From: JACKHO01 sp041398745
Lineage (GTDB): Bacteria > Planctomycetota > Planctomycetia > Planctomycetales > Planctomycetaceae
Assembly: GCA_041398745.1 (NCBI GenBank)
Contig: JAWKUB010000002.1
Location: forward strand, 1,116,001 to 1,180,000
DNA length: 64,000 nucleotides
Direction: 5' to 3'
The translations under genes and the position numbers were made by a program. Within the stretch, counting starts at the first letter, position 1. Each line of letters opens with the position of its first letter. Below the pieces are notes generated by a model. The model made no database searches and was not told the origin of the DNA. It worked only from the letters and a program-made list of their open reading frames with translations. Positions 10,186-19,413 of the stretch are shown here, one piece after another.

Positions 10186-11334
10186 TCAGGCCGCTTCTCG
10201 CTGCGTGGCGGCAGCCCCCCAGTGCTGCTCCGCAATGAGTCGCACGGTACGTTCTGCCGCATGACCGTCACCGTAGGGATTCTGTTTGATTTGTCGGGCT
10301 GCGTACGCCTGCTCGTCAGTCAGTAGCAAAGTGGCCTGAGACATGAGCTTGTCGTAGCTGGTGCCGATGAGTTCCACGGCACCGGTCTCGACCGCTTCGG
10401 GGCGTTCCGTCACTTCGCGGGTTACGAGAACAGGCTTGCCCAGACTCGGGGCTTCTTCCTGGACTCCGCCCGAGTCGGTAATAATGAGGGTGGAACGATC
10501 CATCAACCAAATGAATTCTGGATAACTGGCGGGAGCGATGAGCCTAATGTTGGGAATACCCTCAAGCATTTCGTGAACCGGCTTCTGCACGTTCGGGTTC
10601 AAATGCACGGGATACAGAAACTGCGTTTCCGGAAAGCGTTGAGCCAAGTCAGCCAGTCCATTGAGGACCGAACGGAATCCCGCCCCGAAGTTTTCGCGAC
10701 GATGGCCCGTAATGAGGACCAGGCGTGAATCACCGAGGAACTCGTACTTCTCATTCCAGACGCTGGCGTTTTCGCGCTCGCGGGCCGATGTCCAAAGCAA
10801 GGAGTCGATGACGGTGTTCCCCGTGATATGGATTTGGCTCTCGGGGACGCCTTCACGCCGCAGGTTATCGGCCGATGACTCGGTCGGAGCACAATGCAGA
10901 CTGGCAGTCAGTCCCGCAATGCGGCGGTTGTACTCTTCCGGCCACGGCGCATTCATGTTGCCGGTTCGCAAACCCGCTTCGACGTGCACAAACGGCAGGC
11001 GATTGTAAAACGCGACCATGGATGCGGTCATGACCGTGGTCGTGTCTCCCTGAGCGACAATGCAGTCGGGAGTTGTTGAATTCACCACCGAGTTGAGGTG
11101 TTCAATGAGTCGTGAGGTCAGTCCCGCCAAAGTCTGGTTGGGCCGCATGACATCCAGATTCAAATCGGGCTGAATGCCGAAATATCCCAGGACCTGTGCC
11201 AGCATTTCGCGATGCTGCCCCGTGGAACAAACGAGCGGCTCTATGAGGGCGTGACGCTGTGCTTGTTGAATGACAGGAGCCAGCTTGATGGCCTCGGGCC
11301 GTGTGCCGAGGACAATGAGTGAACGAGTTGACAT
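10186..11334 (-). CDS. wecB: UDP-N-acetylglucosamine 2-epimerase (non-hydrolysing)
   Basis: Interconverts UDP-GlcNAc and UDP-ManNAc in the cytoplasm for surface polysaccharide synthesis. Family motifs appear in order: VLGTRPEAIKLAPV at the N-terminus, AQGDTTTV, HVEAGLRTGN, PEEYNRRI, GHRREN and TDSGGVQEEA near the UDP-binding C-terminal domain. The chosen start (MSTRSLIVLGTRPEA) gives 382 residues, normal for WecB, and has AAGGAGG six bases upstream. An upstream in-frame extension to 11550 would run into the preceding glycosyltransferase gene and is rejected. It is the third gene in a polymerase, glycosyltransferase, epimerase series, so it probably supplies ManNAc or a derivative for the same glycan. 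Confidence 0.95.
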   Translation of the reverse strand: MSTRSLIVLGTRPEAIKLAPVIQQAQRHALIEPLVCSTGQHREMLAQVLGYFGIQPDLNLDVMRPNQTLAGLTSRLIEHLNSVVNSTTPDCIVAQGDTTTVMTASMVAFYNRLPFVHVEAGLRTGNMNAPWPEEYNRRIAGLTASLHCAPTESSADNLRREGVPESQIHITGNTVIDSLLWTSARERENASVWNEKYEFLGDSRLVLITGHRRENFGAGFRSVLNGLADLAQRFPETQFLYPVHLNPNVQKPVHEMLEGIPNIRLIAPASYPEFIWLMDRSTLIITDSGGVQEEAPSLGKPVLVTREVTERPEAVETGAVELIGTSYDKLMSQATLLLTDEQAYAARQIKQNPYGDGHAAERTVRLIAEQHWGAAATQREAA

Positions 11335-11365
11335 GCGGCTCCTCCTTGAGCACGGGAGATATGAC

Positions 11366-12523
11366 TTAAGCAGCTTTGCGGGCGGTACTGTTCTGCGAGG
11401 GAAATGGAATTGCGTGGGCGGATTCGGCCGAGGAACGTGCATCACCGTAGATGTCGGCCAGACGCGATTCCATGGCTTCCCAACTGTATCCCTGCAGGAA
11501 CAGCTCTCGCGCACGGGTCGCGTATTCGTTGAGTGTTGCACGGCGAGCAATGAGCGAATTCAGGAATTCGGCCAGAGGCGCTTCGTCGTAGTACGGATTG
11601 CTGTGTCCCACCTTATGAGCATCTACCCAGTTCGAAACCCGTGCTTCTGAGTTCACAATGACCGGGCGACCAACGCTCAAGGCGTCGTAGATTTTATTCG
11701 GGCTGGCCAGGATGTGATTGCGGCACGTGGGAGCGTACATGGCCAGCAGGGCGTCACAACTGGCGGCAACTTCCAACGACTGCTGCGGCGTAATGTGTCC
11801 CAGAAAATCGACAATGGGATCTTTCAAGAACACGTTGGCCGAATAGTCGTCAGCCGCCCAGCCAGCGGCGATGATGCGAAAACCAGGAACCTGCTTGGCG
11901 GCATTCAGCAGCTGTTCCACCCCACGGTCACGGGCAAGTGTGCCGCTGACAAAGACCTTGGGAGATCCTGTCGGGAACTGGAACGCCAGGTCGGGACCGG
12001 GATCGGTCGGGTAGTTTCCGATGACAACTGTCTTCCGGCGCGCCCAGCCGAATGTTTCAAATCGGACGTCATCTGTGGCAATGAGCTGATCACACCACCA
12101 GCGCGTAGCCTGCACGAGTCCAAAGACGGCCGACCGAACAGGCCACAGACGATGCGACTGCCGATCGATATGGCTATCGAAGACATCGCAAGTCAGTTTC
12201 TGAAATGCCCAGCCTTTCAGCCAGCCAATCCGGAGAATGTTGTCTTCATTGACGGCATGGACGGCATCGGGACGGAGTTGTCTGAGTGTCTTAATGGCAT
12301 GTCGCGTGAAGGCGAGTTGGCCGGACCATGTGGAACCCAGGTTAGGCACTGCATGATCGACAACATGCCGCGTTGTGCCGGGGAGATCGGTCGACTTGTT
12401 CACGTCGGGACGGCGGTTCCAGCCAACGAAATGGACGTCATGCCCCAGCTTGACGAGCGTTGCGCACGTCTTCGCAATGCGAACGTCTGAACCATCGTTA
12501 CCGTAAACTACCGCGATTTTCAT
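11366..12523 (-). CDS. Glycosyltransferase, GT4-like (385 aa)
   Basis: A GT-B fold glycosyltransferase. The N-terminal Rossmann half starts MKIAVVYGNDGSDVRIAK and contains the DAVHAVNEDN stretch. The C-terminal half opens with FVSGTLARDRGVEQLLNAA, the usual start of the nucleotide-sugar-binding domain, followed by IVDFLGHITPQQSLEVAASC and SPNKIYDALSVGRPVI. The last motif corresponds to the donor-phosphate loop of GT4 enzymes. Donor and acceptor cannot be told from sequence. It is nine bases after the polymerase-like gene and 31 bases before wecB, all leftward, so it probably adds one sugar to the same polysaccharide or lipid-linked oligosaccharide. Confidence 0.85.
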   Translation of the reverse strand: MKIAVVYGNDGSDVRIAKTCATLVKLGHDVHFVGWNRRPDVNKSTDLPGTTRHVVDHAVPNLGSTWSGQLAFTRHAIKTLRQLRPDAVHAVNEDNILRIGWLKGWAFQKLTCDVFDSHIDRQSHRLWPVRSAVFGLVQATRWWCDQLIATDDVRFETFGWARRKTVVIGNYPTDPGPDLAFQFPTGSPKVFVSGTLARDRGVEQLLNAAKQVPGFRIIAAGWAADDYSANVFLKDPIVDFLGHITPQQSLEVAASCDALLAMYAPTCRNHILASPNKIYDALSVGRPVIVNSEARVSNWVDAHKVGHSNPYYDEAPLAEFLNSLIARRATLNEYATRARELFLQGYSWEAMESRLADIYGDARSSAESAHAIPFPSQNSTARKAA

Positions 12524-12532
12524 GGATTCTCA

Positions 12533-13909
12533 CTATGCCGCGCTGGCAACCTGCGCAGGCAACGAACTCGTCTGTTGCTGGGGAGTGACGGGAACTAACT
12601 GCTTGGGGCGGATGGGACTCACCGGCAACCCCAACACTTTGAGGAGACAGAAACTGAGCGACAGCATGAGCAGGCCGGCGAGGCCCACAGTGTAAGGCTG
12701 ACCTCTAATTCCAATGACACTCAAATAGATAACTTGTGGTCCCAGCCCAATCAGGAACCAGGGATTAGAAACAATTTGCCGACTCAGCCACGCGAGGAAT
12801 ACGCCTTCCAGAAACATAAACGGCAGCCCTCGCCAACCCCAGAAGTTGATGTACCAATCCCCGAAGACACCGGGCGGGTGCATCATGTTGTTTTCAATGG
12901 CCTTCTGACCAAACAATGCCACAGCAACCACGCGGTTAGGATCGCGCGGTTTCAGACCGGGAAAGTATTCACCGGGAAGATAGAAGAACGCGAGACGCCG
13001 ATAACTCGCGCCGTCCACGTACGGCTCGAAGTCCGGGAACAGGGCACAAATGCCGACAAAGTGGTCGTGGTAGTTCAGTGGGTCGAGCGTGAGTGCGTCC
13101 TGATACGCTTCGGCACTGAACACAAATGTGACCATTTCACCAGTCGTCATGCTGTGCATGCGGTGACGCAGCGGAAGCATGGCTACTGTCAGCATTCCGA
13201 TCATCCCAAAAGCGGCAGTCGCCATCATGAGGCGACCGAGGGAAATCCGATGCGCAAACACCCATCCCCCAATGAGTGACCCCAACATTCCAATCGCTGG
13301 ACCACGGGTACCACGGCTGAAAATAAACAGTGCCAGCGCAAACACGATGGGATAAATCGTTCCCGCCACACGATAGCGGCCACGGAGAAACGGTGACAGA
13401 AAACCAGGAAAGTACGAGATGTAAAACAGATTGCCCCATACTGCTCCGAGTAGACCCGCGCGTTGTTCGCGAAGTTCCATCCTGCGGGCAGAGAGGACGT
13501 TGGCCAGCGTGACCCCGCTAGCGTGAATCCAGCCGAGCCAGGCAATCACACCAACCACGGCGCACACGACAAACAACGCGTTGAGTCGAGGCTGGAGTTG
13601 GTCGTGCTTCAATAATTCAAATGTCTGCACGTACGGCTTCTTGGAAGCGATGATCATGTAGAAGTGCCAGCCGCAACCAATGAGCACAATCCCGCAAAGG
13701 GCGTAGAGCCCGGCTGCCACGTGAATCGAGAACGGGTCCACCGTCCGGTCATACCAGGCCGGACCAACACACGGAACAATTCCGTGGATGAGCCCTAAAC
13801 CACCGAACAGCAGGGACTTAAGTAAACCGTGCCGCAGTCGGCGCGCACCATCCCACGCCTCCCAGAAGGCATAGACCGCAATCACTAAATGTATAAGCCG
13901 CAAGTACAT
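12533..13909 (-). CDS. O-antigen polymerase-like polytopic membrane protein (458 aa)
   Basis: About ten to twelve hydrophobic helices span the length, with one larger hydrophilic loop in the second half (about residues 245-340, including YVDGASYRRLAFFYLPGE). That is the arrangement of Wzy/O-antigen ligase and oligosaccharide repeat-unit polymerase proteins. These join repeat units at the outer face of the inner membrane. Primary sequence in this class is poorly conserved, so the call depends on topology and on the downstream glycosyltransferase and wecB genes. The proline- and glutamine-rich tail (PVTPQQQTSSLPAQ) is probably cytoplasmic and flexible. It is likely the first gene of the leftward envelope operon; 235 bases separate it from phoB. 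Confidence 0.65.
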   Translation of the reverse strand: MYLRLIHLVIAVYAFWEAWDGARRLRHGLLKSLLFGGLGLIHGIVPCVGPAWYDRTVDPFSIHVAAGLYALCGIVLIGCGWHFYMIIASKKPYVQTFELLKHDQLQPRLNALFVVCAVVGVIAWLGWIHASGVTLANVLSARRMELREQRAGLLGAVWGNLFYISYFPGFLSPFLRGRYRVAGTIYPIVFALALFIFSRGTRGPAIGMLGSLIGGWVFAHRISLGRLMMATAAFGMIGMLTVAMLPLRHRMHSMTTGEMVTFVFSAEAYQDALTLDPLNYHDHFVGICALFPDFEPYVDGASYRRLAFFYLPGEYFPGLKPRDPNRVVAVALFGQKAIENNMMHPPGVFGDWYINFWGWRGLPFMFLEGVFLAWLSRQIVSNPWFLIGLGPQVIYLSVIGIRGQPYTVGLAGLLMLSLSFCLLKVLGLPVSPIRPKQLVPVTPQQQTSSLPAQVASAA

Positions 13910-14144
13910 ACAGCGGGTGAATCCTCCTTGATTCTGGCGCTGCAGCGACAGAACGCCAGCCAGAGTCCTTCCCTGACTTGAATGTTTTTACCCCGTTTTC
14001 CGAAAAAGGGTCAAGATGGATGAGCGTGCGGTGCGGACAAATGGGGTGCATCCGAGCCGACCAGTGCCTGAAGACTGCCCATTAGAGTCACAAGACCACG
14101 GACGGGAACATCCGTGCCACCGCAAAAGAGAAGCTCGTTCGTAT

Positions 14145-14840
14145 CTACTTACTCGCGAGTGGCTTGAAGCGATACCCAATTCCTCGCACGGTGTCGATGA
14201 CGTCAGCCCGCTCTCCGAGTTTCACGCGAAGCGATCGAATATGCACGTCAATGGTACGGGCACTGGAATTGGCGTCCTCGCCGCGAGCGCAATCGAGAAG
14301 TTCGTTGCGGGTAAAGGTGCGTCCGGGTTGGCTCGCAAGCGTCCAGAGCATGCGAAACTCTGTTGGCGTGAGAATGAGTTCCTCACCATCCAGTGTGGCG
14401 ACATAACGTGTGCGGTCAACTTCGATTCCCGAAATCGAAAGCGTCTCGCGGTCATCTGAATCGGGTGGCGTGCGTCGCAGCAGCGCTTTCACGCGTTCAA
14501 TAAGCGGACGCGTTTTGAACGGCTTGGAGACGTAGTCATCAGCCCCGAGGCTGAATCCCACGACTTCATCCATTTCGTCCTCACGCGCCGTCAACATCAG
14601 AATTCGCGTGTTCTTAGTCTTCGCATCGGCCCGGAGTTCCCGACACACCTGCCAGCCATCGGGCGGTGGAATCATGATGTCGAGCAGGACAACATCGGGA
14701 AGTGCCTGCCGCGCGCGCTGCAGCGCGTCACGACCATTGGTCGCGGTCAGGACTTCGAATCCTTCTCGTTCAAAGTTGTATTTCAGACCTTCCAGAATAG
14801 GGAGGTCATCTTCAACGATGAGAACTAACGGCTTGGTCAT
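14145..14840 (-). CDS. phoB: PhoB-like response regulator (OmpR family)
   Basis: A 231-residue two-domain regulator. The receiver domain has the acidic pair D11/D12, the phospho-acceptor D54 (VVLLDIMIP), T84 and K106 (SKPF). The C-terminal winged helix (about 135-228) has TPTEFRMLWTLA, RTIDVHIRSLRVKL and the wing VRGIGYRF. Its place at the end of pstSCAB-phoU points to phosphate-starvation control. No phoR-type kinase gene is adjacent, which is unusual for this arrangement; the partner kinase would be elsewhere. Its ATG overlaps the phoU stop by four bases, indicating translational coupling. The PhoB name depends on context; related OmpR regulators look alike. Confidence 0.88.
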   Translation of the reverse strand: MTKPLVLIVEDDLPILEGLKYNFEREGFEVLTATNGRDALQRARQALPDVVLLDIMIPPPDGWQVCRELRADAKTKNTRILMLTAREDEMDEVVGFSLGADDYVSKPFKTRPLIERVKALLRRTPPDSDDRETLSISGIEVDRTRYVATLDGEELILTPTEFRMLWTLASQPGRTFTRNELLDCARGEDANSSARTIDVHIRSLRVKLGERADVIDTVRGIGYRFKPLASK

Positions 14841-15517
14841 GAATTTGCCGGCTGGGAGTTCAGTTTTCGAGAGTGGCGAATAATGCGGCCTTCTACGAGG
14901 TACACGACATCTTCTGCGATGTTCGTGGCATGGTCGGCGACACGTTCCACCTGCCTCACGGCAGAAAACATATGTAACGAAGCGTCCAGATGACTCGGAT
15001 GTTCGTGCATGTAGGCAATGAGTTGTTGAATCATGGTCCGGTTGAGAGCGTCGATTTCTTCATCTTCAACGCACACCTTGCGGGCGGCTGAGCTGTCGAG
15101 TTCAACATACGCATCGATGCTCCGATGCAGCATGTCGACGGCGCGGCCCGCCATATCTTTGAGCTGGTCCGGGATTTGAACCTGACCCGATTCCAAGAGT
15201 CCGCAAGCCCGTTCGGAAATGTTCACTGCCAAGTCGGCAACCCGTTCTAGTTCGGCCGAGATTTTCATGACAGCCGTAATGCGGCGCAAATCGATGGCGA
15301 CGGGCTGATGCAGTGCCAGGATTTTCAGGCACGCGTCTTCGATTTCGACATCGATGCGGTCGATTTCGTCATCGTCACTGGCCAGCTTACGCGACTCCTC
15401 GTAGTCGGGCTTGCTGAGTTGCTCAACGGCACGATGAATCATGTCCTCGACGCGTGAACACATCGCCAGCAGGTCCTTGTGCAGGGCCGCGATGTCTGTC
15501 TGCATATGTACCGACAT
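14837..15517 (-). CDS. phoU: Phosphate transport regulator PhoU
   Basis: A 226-residue, all-helical protein with the duplicated three-helix-bundle layout of PhoU. Each half has an E/D-rich metal-binding helix: RKLASDDDEIDRIDVEIED in the first and KVCVEDEEIDALNRTM in the second, followed by ERVADLAVNISE and ERVADHATNIAEDV. PhoU couples PstB transporter activity to the phosphate two-component system and restrains the regulon when phosphate is plentiful. AAAGGA eight bases upstream supports the start at 15517. It lies 35 bases after pstB and overlaps phoB, a standard operon position. Confidence 0.95.
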   Translation of the reverse strand: MSVHMQTDIAALHKDLLAMCSRVEDMIHRAVEQLSKPDYEESRKLASDDDEIDRIDVEIEDACLKILALHQPVAIDLRRITAVMKISAELERVADLAVNISERACGLLESGQVQIPDQLKDMAGRAVDMLHRSIDAYVELDSSAARKVCVEDEEIDALNRTMIQQLIAYMHEHPSHLDASLHMFSAVRQVERVADHATNIAEDVVYLVEGRIIRHSRKLNSQPANS

Positions 15518-15552
15518 GAGTCGTATCCTTTAGTGGAATTACGCGGAACGTA

Positions 15553-16404
15553 TCATCCAAATCGCCCGGTGATGTAATCTTCGGTCTGCTGCTCTTTGGG
15601 ATTCGTGAACAGCGCCTGTGTGCCACCGAACTCCACCATTTTTCCCTGATAGAAAAATGCCGTGCAGTCACTTACGCGTGCCGCCTGCTGCATGTTGTGT
15701 GTGACAATGACAATGGTGTAGTTCGACTTCAGTTCGAAAATGAGGTCTTCAATACGAGCGGTCGAAGCCGGGTCGAGTGCCGACGCTGGTTCGTCCATCA
15801 GCAACACGTCTGGACTCGTGGCCAGCGCCCGGGCAATACAAAGCCGCTGCTGCTGTCCACCGGAGAGCGCCATGGCAGAGTCGGTCAGGCGGTCTTTCAC
15901 TTCTTCCCAGAGTGCCGCACGTTTCAGGCACGACTCGACAAGTTCCGTCAGATGCGCATGGTTCTTTTGACCGGCAATGCGCGGGCCGAACGCCACGTTG
16001 TCGAAAATCGACTTCGGGAAGGGCGTGGATTTCTGGAACACCATGCCGACCCGCTTTCGCAGAGCCACGACATCGACCTGAGGATCGTAGATATCAATGC
16101 CTTCCAGCAGAACTTCACCGGTGTGTCGTGTGCCAAGAACGATATCATTCATCCGGTTAAGCGTTCGCAGGAACGTACTTTTACCGCACCCCGAGGGACC
16201 AATGAGTGCCGTCACGGCGCGTTCTGGAATCTTCGTCGTAATGCCAAACAGCGCCTGTTTCTCGCTGTAGTAGAAGTCGAGATTCCGCGTTTCAATTTTG
16301 GTGCGATTCTGCGCAGCAGCATTCGCCGCCTGCCCATCCGCTTCTTTTCCGGGCTGGCCAACTGCGGCTGTGACTTGAATCAGTGGTGGTGTTGGTTTTT
16401 CCAT
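15553..16404 (-). CDS. pstB: Phosphate ABC transporter ATPase PstB
   Basis: Cytoplasmic ATPase of the high-affinity phosphate importer. Visible motifs are Walker A GPSGCGKST, a Q-loop in GMVFQKSTPFP, the signature LSGGQQQR, Walker B VLLMDEPASALDP and the switch histidine in IVTHNMQQAARV. The roughly 40-residue N-terminal extension rich in Ala, Gln and Gly (before TRNLDFYYSEKQ) is longer than in E. coli PstB and looks disordered. It lies 13 bases after pstA and 35 before phoU, as part of the leftward pst operon. Confidence 0.97.
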   Translation of the reverse strand: MEKPTPPLIQVTAAVGQPGKEADGQAANAAAQNRTKIETRNLDFYYSEKQALFGITTKIPERAVTALIGPSGCGKSTFLRTLNRMNDIVLGTRHTGEVLLEGIDIYDPQVDVVALRKRVGMVFQKSTPFPKSIFDNVAFGPRIAGQKNHAHLTELVESCLKRAALWEEVKDRLTDSAMALSGGQQQRLCIARALATSPDVLLMDEPASALDPASTARIEDLIFELKSNYTIVIVTHNMQQAARVSDCTAFFYQGKMVEFGGTQALFTNPKEQQTEDYITGRFG

Positions 16405-16417
16405 GTGTGGGCAGCAA

Positions 16418-17410
16418 CTACCAGTTTAGGTGCTTTTGAGCACGGTTCCGGATGTAGATTGCCAATCCGTTGATGGCCATGAGTACCACGAGGAGCACAA
16501 TAATTCCTGCGGCGACCTTGTGCGTAAATACGGGACGTGGATCGGACGCCCAGTTGTAAAGTGTTGCGGGCAACGCGGTGTAACTGCTGAAAGGTATTTG
16601 CAGCAGCAGCTCGGGAGATCCGACGAGTTCGGTCGGGCTCTCGACACCGGGCGGGCATTCAAAAATCGAAACGCCACAACCCACGACAATGAGTGGAGCC
16701 GTTTCGCCAATTGCGCGGGAAATTGAAAGAATAACACCCGTCATAATCCCGGGCAGTGCTGCGGGCAAAACCTGTCGGGAAACCGTTTGCCAACGCGTGG
16801 CTCCCAGTGCAATTGACGCATGCCTCAGCGACTGCGGTACGGCCCGAAGAGCTTCCTGCGTGGCGACAATGATGACCGGCAAGCTAAGCAAGCTGAGTGT
16901 CAGTGCGCCCGAAATTATTGTCGAGCCAAATGGCAATGGCATGTACATCCCAAGCGGTCCCTGCACCACCAGTTCTTTGTGGGCAAAGATGTCGAACATC
17001 CTCGCAAATACCGTCAGTCCCAGAATGCCGTACACAATCGAAGGAACGCCAGCCAGGTTGGACAAATTGAGTTTGATAATGCGTGTCAGCCACGTATCGG
17101 TCGAGTACTCTTCCAGATAGACGGCAGCTCCAATTCCAATGGGAATGGAGAAGACGCAGGTCATGAGCATGAGCCAGAAACTTCCCCACAATGCGGGAAG
17201 AATTCCGGAGTCTGCTGGCTTCAGTTCGTCCTTGTAATTGGACAGGAAGTGCCAGTTCACATACGCCAGTCCCTGCCAGAGAATGACGAACAGCAGCGTG
17301 ACGAGAATGGCCATGGCCGACCAGGTGGCCAGCCAACAGGCATATTCAAACCAGCGACCGCGCTGACGTGGTCCGCTGAGGAGTTCAGTGGCGATGGAAG
17401 TATCGGACAT
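16418..17410 (-). CDS. pstA: Phosphate ABC transporter permease PstA
   Basis: An inner-membrane permease with about six helices and the ABC inner-membrane-component loop near SQEALRAVPQSLRHASIALGATRW, which docks PstB. The chosen start (MSDTSIATELL) shares one base with the pstC stop (TAATG) and has GAGGAG about nine bases upstream. A 12-residue longer form from 17446 would lie inside pstC and is less likely. The hydrophilic stretch after the first helix (SNYKDELKPADSGILPALWG) matches PstA proteins. It forms the membrane channel with PstC. Confidence 0.95.
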   Translation of the reverse strand: MSDTSIATELLSGPRQRGRWFEYACWLATWSAMAILVTLLFVILWQGLAYVNWHFLSNYKDELKPADSGILPALWGSFWLMLMTCVFSIPIGIGAAVYLEEYSTDTWLTRIIKLNLSNLAGVPSIVYGILGLTVFARMFDIFAHKELVVQGPLGMYMPLPFGSTIISGALTLSLLSLPVIIVATQEALRAVPQSLRHASIALGATRWQTVSRQVLPAALPGIMTGVILSISRAIGETAPLIVVGCGVSIFECPPGVESPTELVGSPELLLQIPFSSYTALPATLYNWASDPRPVFTHKVAAGIIVLLVVLMAINGLAIYIRNRAQKHLNW

Positions 17411-18363
17411 TACTGATACTCCTCTCTGAATCGCCGCATAATCCACTGCGAGAGAATGTTCATCGACAGTGTGATAAGAAACAGCGACATGGCAACGCCG
17501 TACAGACTCTGGTATGGAAAGGTACCAACTGGAGCCTCGCCACTACGTACGCCCACGATATAGGCGGTCATTGACAATACGGGTTTCAGCGGATTCATCG
17601 ACATGTCCGCGTTGCTGCCACCCGCAATGGCAACGGCCATTGTTTCACCAATGGCGCGTGAGATAGCGAGAATGAATGCGGCCACAATTCCGGACAGTGC
17701 GGCGGGGACCACAATTTTCAGGCTCACATCATAACGGGTTGAACCAAGCGCGTAGCCAGCTTCCCGAAGAGATTTCGGAACCGCCCGAATGGCGTCTTCG
17801 CTCAGCGAGGCGACCATGGGGATGATCATAATCCCCACGACAATTCCCGCGCTGAGGCCGTTAAACGTATCAACCCGCAATCCCATCAAACCGAAGAGCG
17901 GTTGCAGGACATACGGGGTAATGAACTTCAGGGCGAAGTATCCGTACACAATCGTCGGAATACCTGCCAGCAGTTCAAGACTTGGTTTGACAATCGAACG
18001 AGTCCGCTCGCTCGCATACTCACTCAGATAGATGGCTGAGGTGAGTCCCACGGGCAGGCTGACAACAGCAGCAATCCCCGCAACCATGAATGTGCTCAGC
18101 AACAGTGGAAGCACACCAAAGTTCGGAGATTTGTAGTCCGTACTCGTACCCGTCAGAAACTTCCAGACGGGATACTGTTGAAAGAAGGCCTCACCGCCGG
18201 TCACGTTAAAAATGCACTCGTTGAACAGCACCAGCACAATTCCCACCGTCGTGAGAATTGATACACCTGCGCAGCAGAACAACAGGTATTGAATCGCCGA
18301 TTCCCATGACGACCGCCATGATCTGCGTTTCATCAGATCGACGGGGGATGACGAGTCTTGCAT
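17410..18363 (-). CDS. pstC: Phosphate ABC transporter permease PstC
   Basis: An inner-membrane permease of about 317 residues with six helices and the conserved coupling loop (SEDAIRAVPKSLREAGYALG) followed by SRAIGETMAVAIAGG. I place the start at MQDSSSPVDLMKRRSW (18363). The frame is open to 18426, but that longer form would start inside the terminator hairpin between pstS and pstC. The ribosome binding site is weak (GGTGA). Because of that terminator, pstC and the genes after it should be expressed below pstS by read-through. Confidence 0.93.
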   Translation of the reverse strand: MQDSSSPVDLMKRRSWRSSWESAIQYLLFCCAGVSILTTVGIVLVLFNECIFNVTGGEAFFQQYPVWKFLTGTSTDYKSPNFGVLPLLLSTFMVAGIAAVVSLPVGLTSAIYLSEYASERTRSIVKPSLELLAGIPTIVYGYFALKFITPYVLQPLFGLMGLRVDTFNGLSAGIVVGIMIIPMVASLSEDAIRAVPKSLREAGYALGSTRYDVSLKIVVPAALSGIVAAFILAISRAIGETMAVAIAGGSNADMSMNPLKPVLSMTAYIVGVRSGEAPVGTFPYQSLYGVAMSLFLITLSMNILSQWIMRRFREEYQ

Positions 18364-18381
18364 GACCGATTCACCGACAAC

Positions 18382-18425
18382 AAAAAAGGATGTCCGGGTT
18401 TGAACGTGGTGACCAAACCCGGACA
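18382..18425 (-). terminator. Intrinsic terminator/attenuator between pstS and pstC
   Basis: A perfect 12-bp stem (18391-18402 with 18414-18425), arm TGTCCGGGTTTG, and an 11-base loop is followed in the leftward direction by TCC and six T's. It begins 11 bases after the pstS stop. Partial termination here would let the abundant binding protein be made in excess over the membrane and ATPase subunits. Confidence 0.88.
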
Positions 18426-18435
18426 CTCAGGAATA

Positions 18436-19413
18436 CTACTCACCCAGTGCCGTAGCGAGTGCCTGACGAGAATTCTCGAGCTGCTCGGCGTTCAGTGAAA
18501 TGAACTGCATTTGCTTCACAACTTCCTGGGCTTCATCAGAGAGATAATACTCACAGAAGTCACGAATGTCTTGCCGATCCTGCAGACTTTTCTTGGCAAC
18601 GTAAATGAACAACGGGCGGGCGAGTGGGGTGTACTTCCCCTGCTCAATGGTTTCCTGGCTGGGGAGGACGCCATCTTCCGGATTGTCGGTATTCGAAATC
18701 GCAACGGGAGAAATTTTGTCTTGATTCTCAATCATGTACGAGTAGCCGAAGTAACCAATGGCGTACTTGTCACCAGCAATTCCGGTCACGAGGACGTTGT
18801 CGTCGGTGTTCGGGGAGTAGTCGGCACGGAAGTTTCCGTCCTTGCCGATGATTTCTTCCATGAAGTAGTCGTAAGTACCGGACTTGTCGTCGGGTCCGAA
18901 GAGCTTGATTTCTTCAGCAGGCCATTCAGGATTGAGGTCCTTCCAAGTCTTGATGGTGCTACCTTCCGACCACAGGGCGGTCAGCTGTGCAACTGTCAGG
19001 GACTTGCACCAGTCGTTGTCTTTGTTGACGACAACGGACAATCCGTCGATGGCCACCTGGAGCTCAACAGGCTCGATACCAGCTTCGGCACAGGCGTCGA
19101 TTTCCTTCTGCTTGATAGGACGTGAGGCATCGCTGATGTCGATTTCGCCGTTGGAGAACTTCTGAAATCCTCCGCTCGAACCCGAGATGTTGACGACGGG
19201 GCTGCGCAAATCGGAATGACTCTTCGCGAATTGCTGCGAAATCGCAGATGACAGCGGAGCGACCGTGCTGGAACCATCGATGCGAATACCTGGCGTAGAA
19301 GCTGCACCGCCGGTACCACCACCTTGTTGGACTTCCTCTTGTGTTGACACAGTACAACCTGCGGCAACGAGGAGTGCCGCCAGGCTGCCAAACAGAATTC
19401 GTTGACGAATCAT
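18436..19413 (-). CDS. pstS: Phosphate-binding lipoprotein PstS
   Basis: Captures phosphate outside the cytoplasmic membrane for PstCAB. From the chosen start (MIRQRILFGSLAALLVAAGC) the protein has a lipoprotein-type signal ending AAGC, a Gly/Thr-rich linker, and the PstS opening IRIDGSSTVAPLSSAI. Phosphate-site elements follow: NISGSSGGFQKF, DISDASRPIKQKE, and DDKSGTYDYF in the second half. Mature length is normal. The frame extends 20 codons upstream to 19473, but that would put a non-signal segment before the signal peptide, so I reject it. It is the first gene of pstSCAB-phoU-phoB and is followed directly by an intrinsic terminator. Confidence 0.95.
   Translation of the reverse strand: MIRQRILFGSLAALLVAAGCTVSTQEEVQQGGGTGGAASTPGIRIDGSSTVAPLSSAISQQFAKSHSDLRSPVVNISGSSGGFQKFSNGEIDISDASRPIKQKEIDACAEAGIEPVELQVAIDGLSVVVNKDNDWCKSLTVAQLTALWSEGSTIKTWKDLNPEWPAEEIKLFGPDDKSGTYDYFMEEIIGKDGNFRADYSPNTDDNVLVTGIAGDKYAIGYFGYSYMIENQDKISPVAISNTDNPEDGVLPSQETIEQGKYTPLARPLFIYVAKKSLQDRQDIRDFCEYYLSDEAQEVVKQMQFISLNAEQLENSRQALATALGE

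Noticed and set aside
10186..11550. Longer wecB start giving 454 residues
   Set aside because: The extra 72 residues would overlap the upstream glycosyltransferase gene, and a strong AAGGAGG precedes the internal ATG at 11334.
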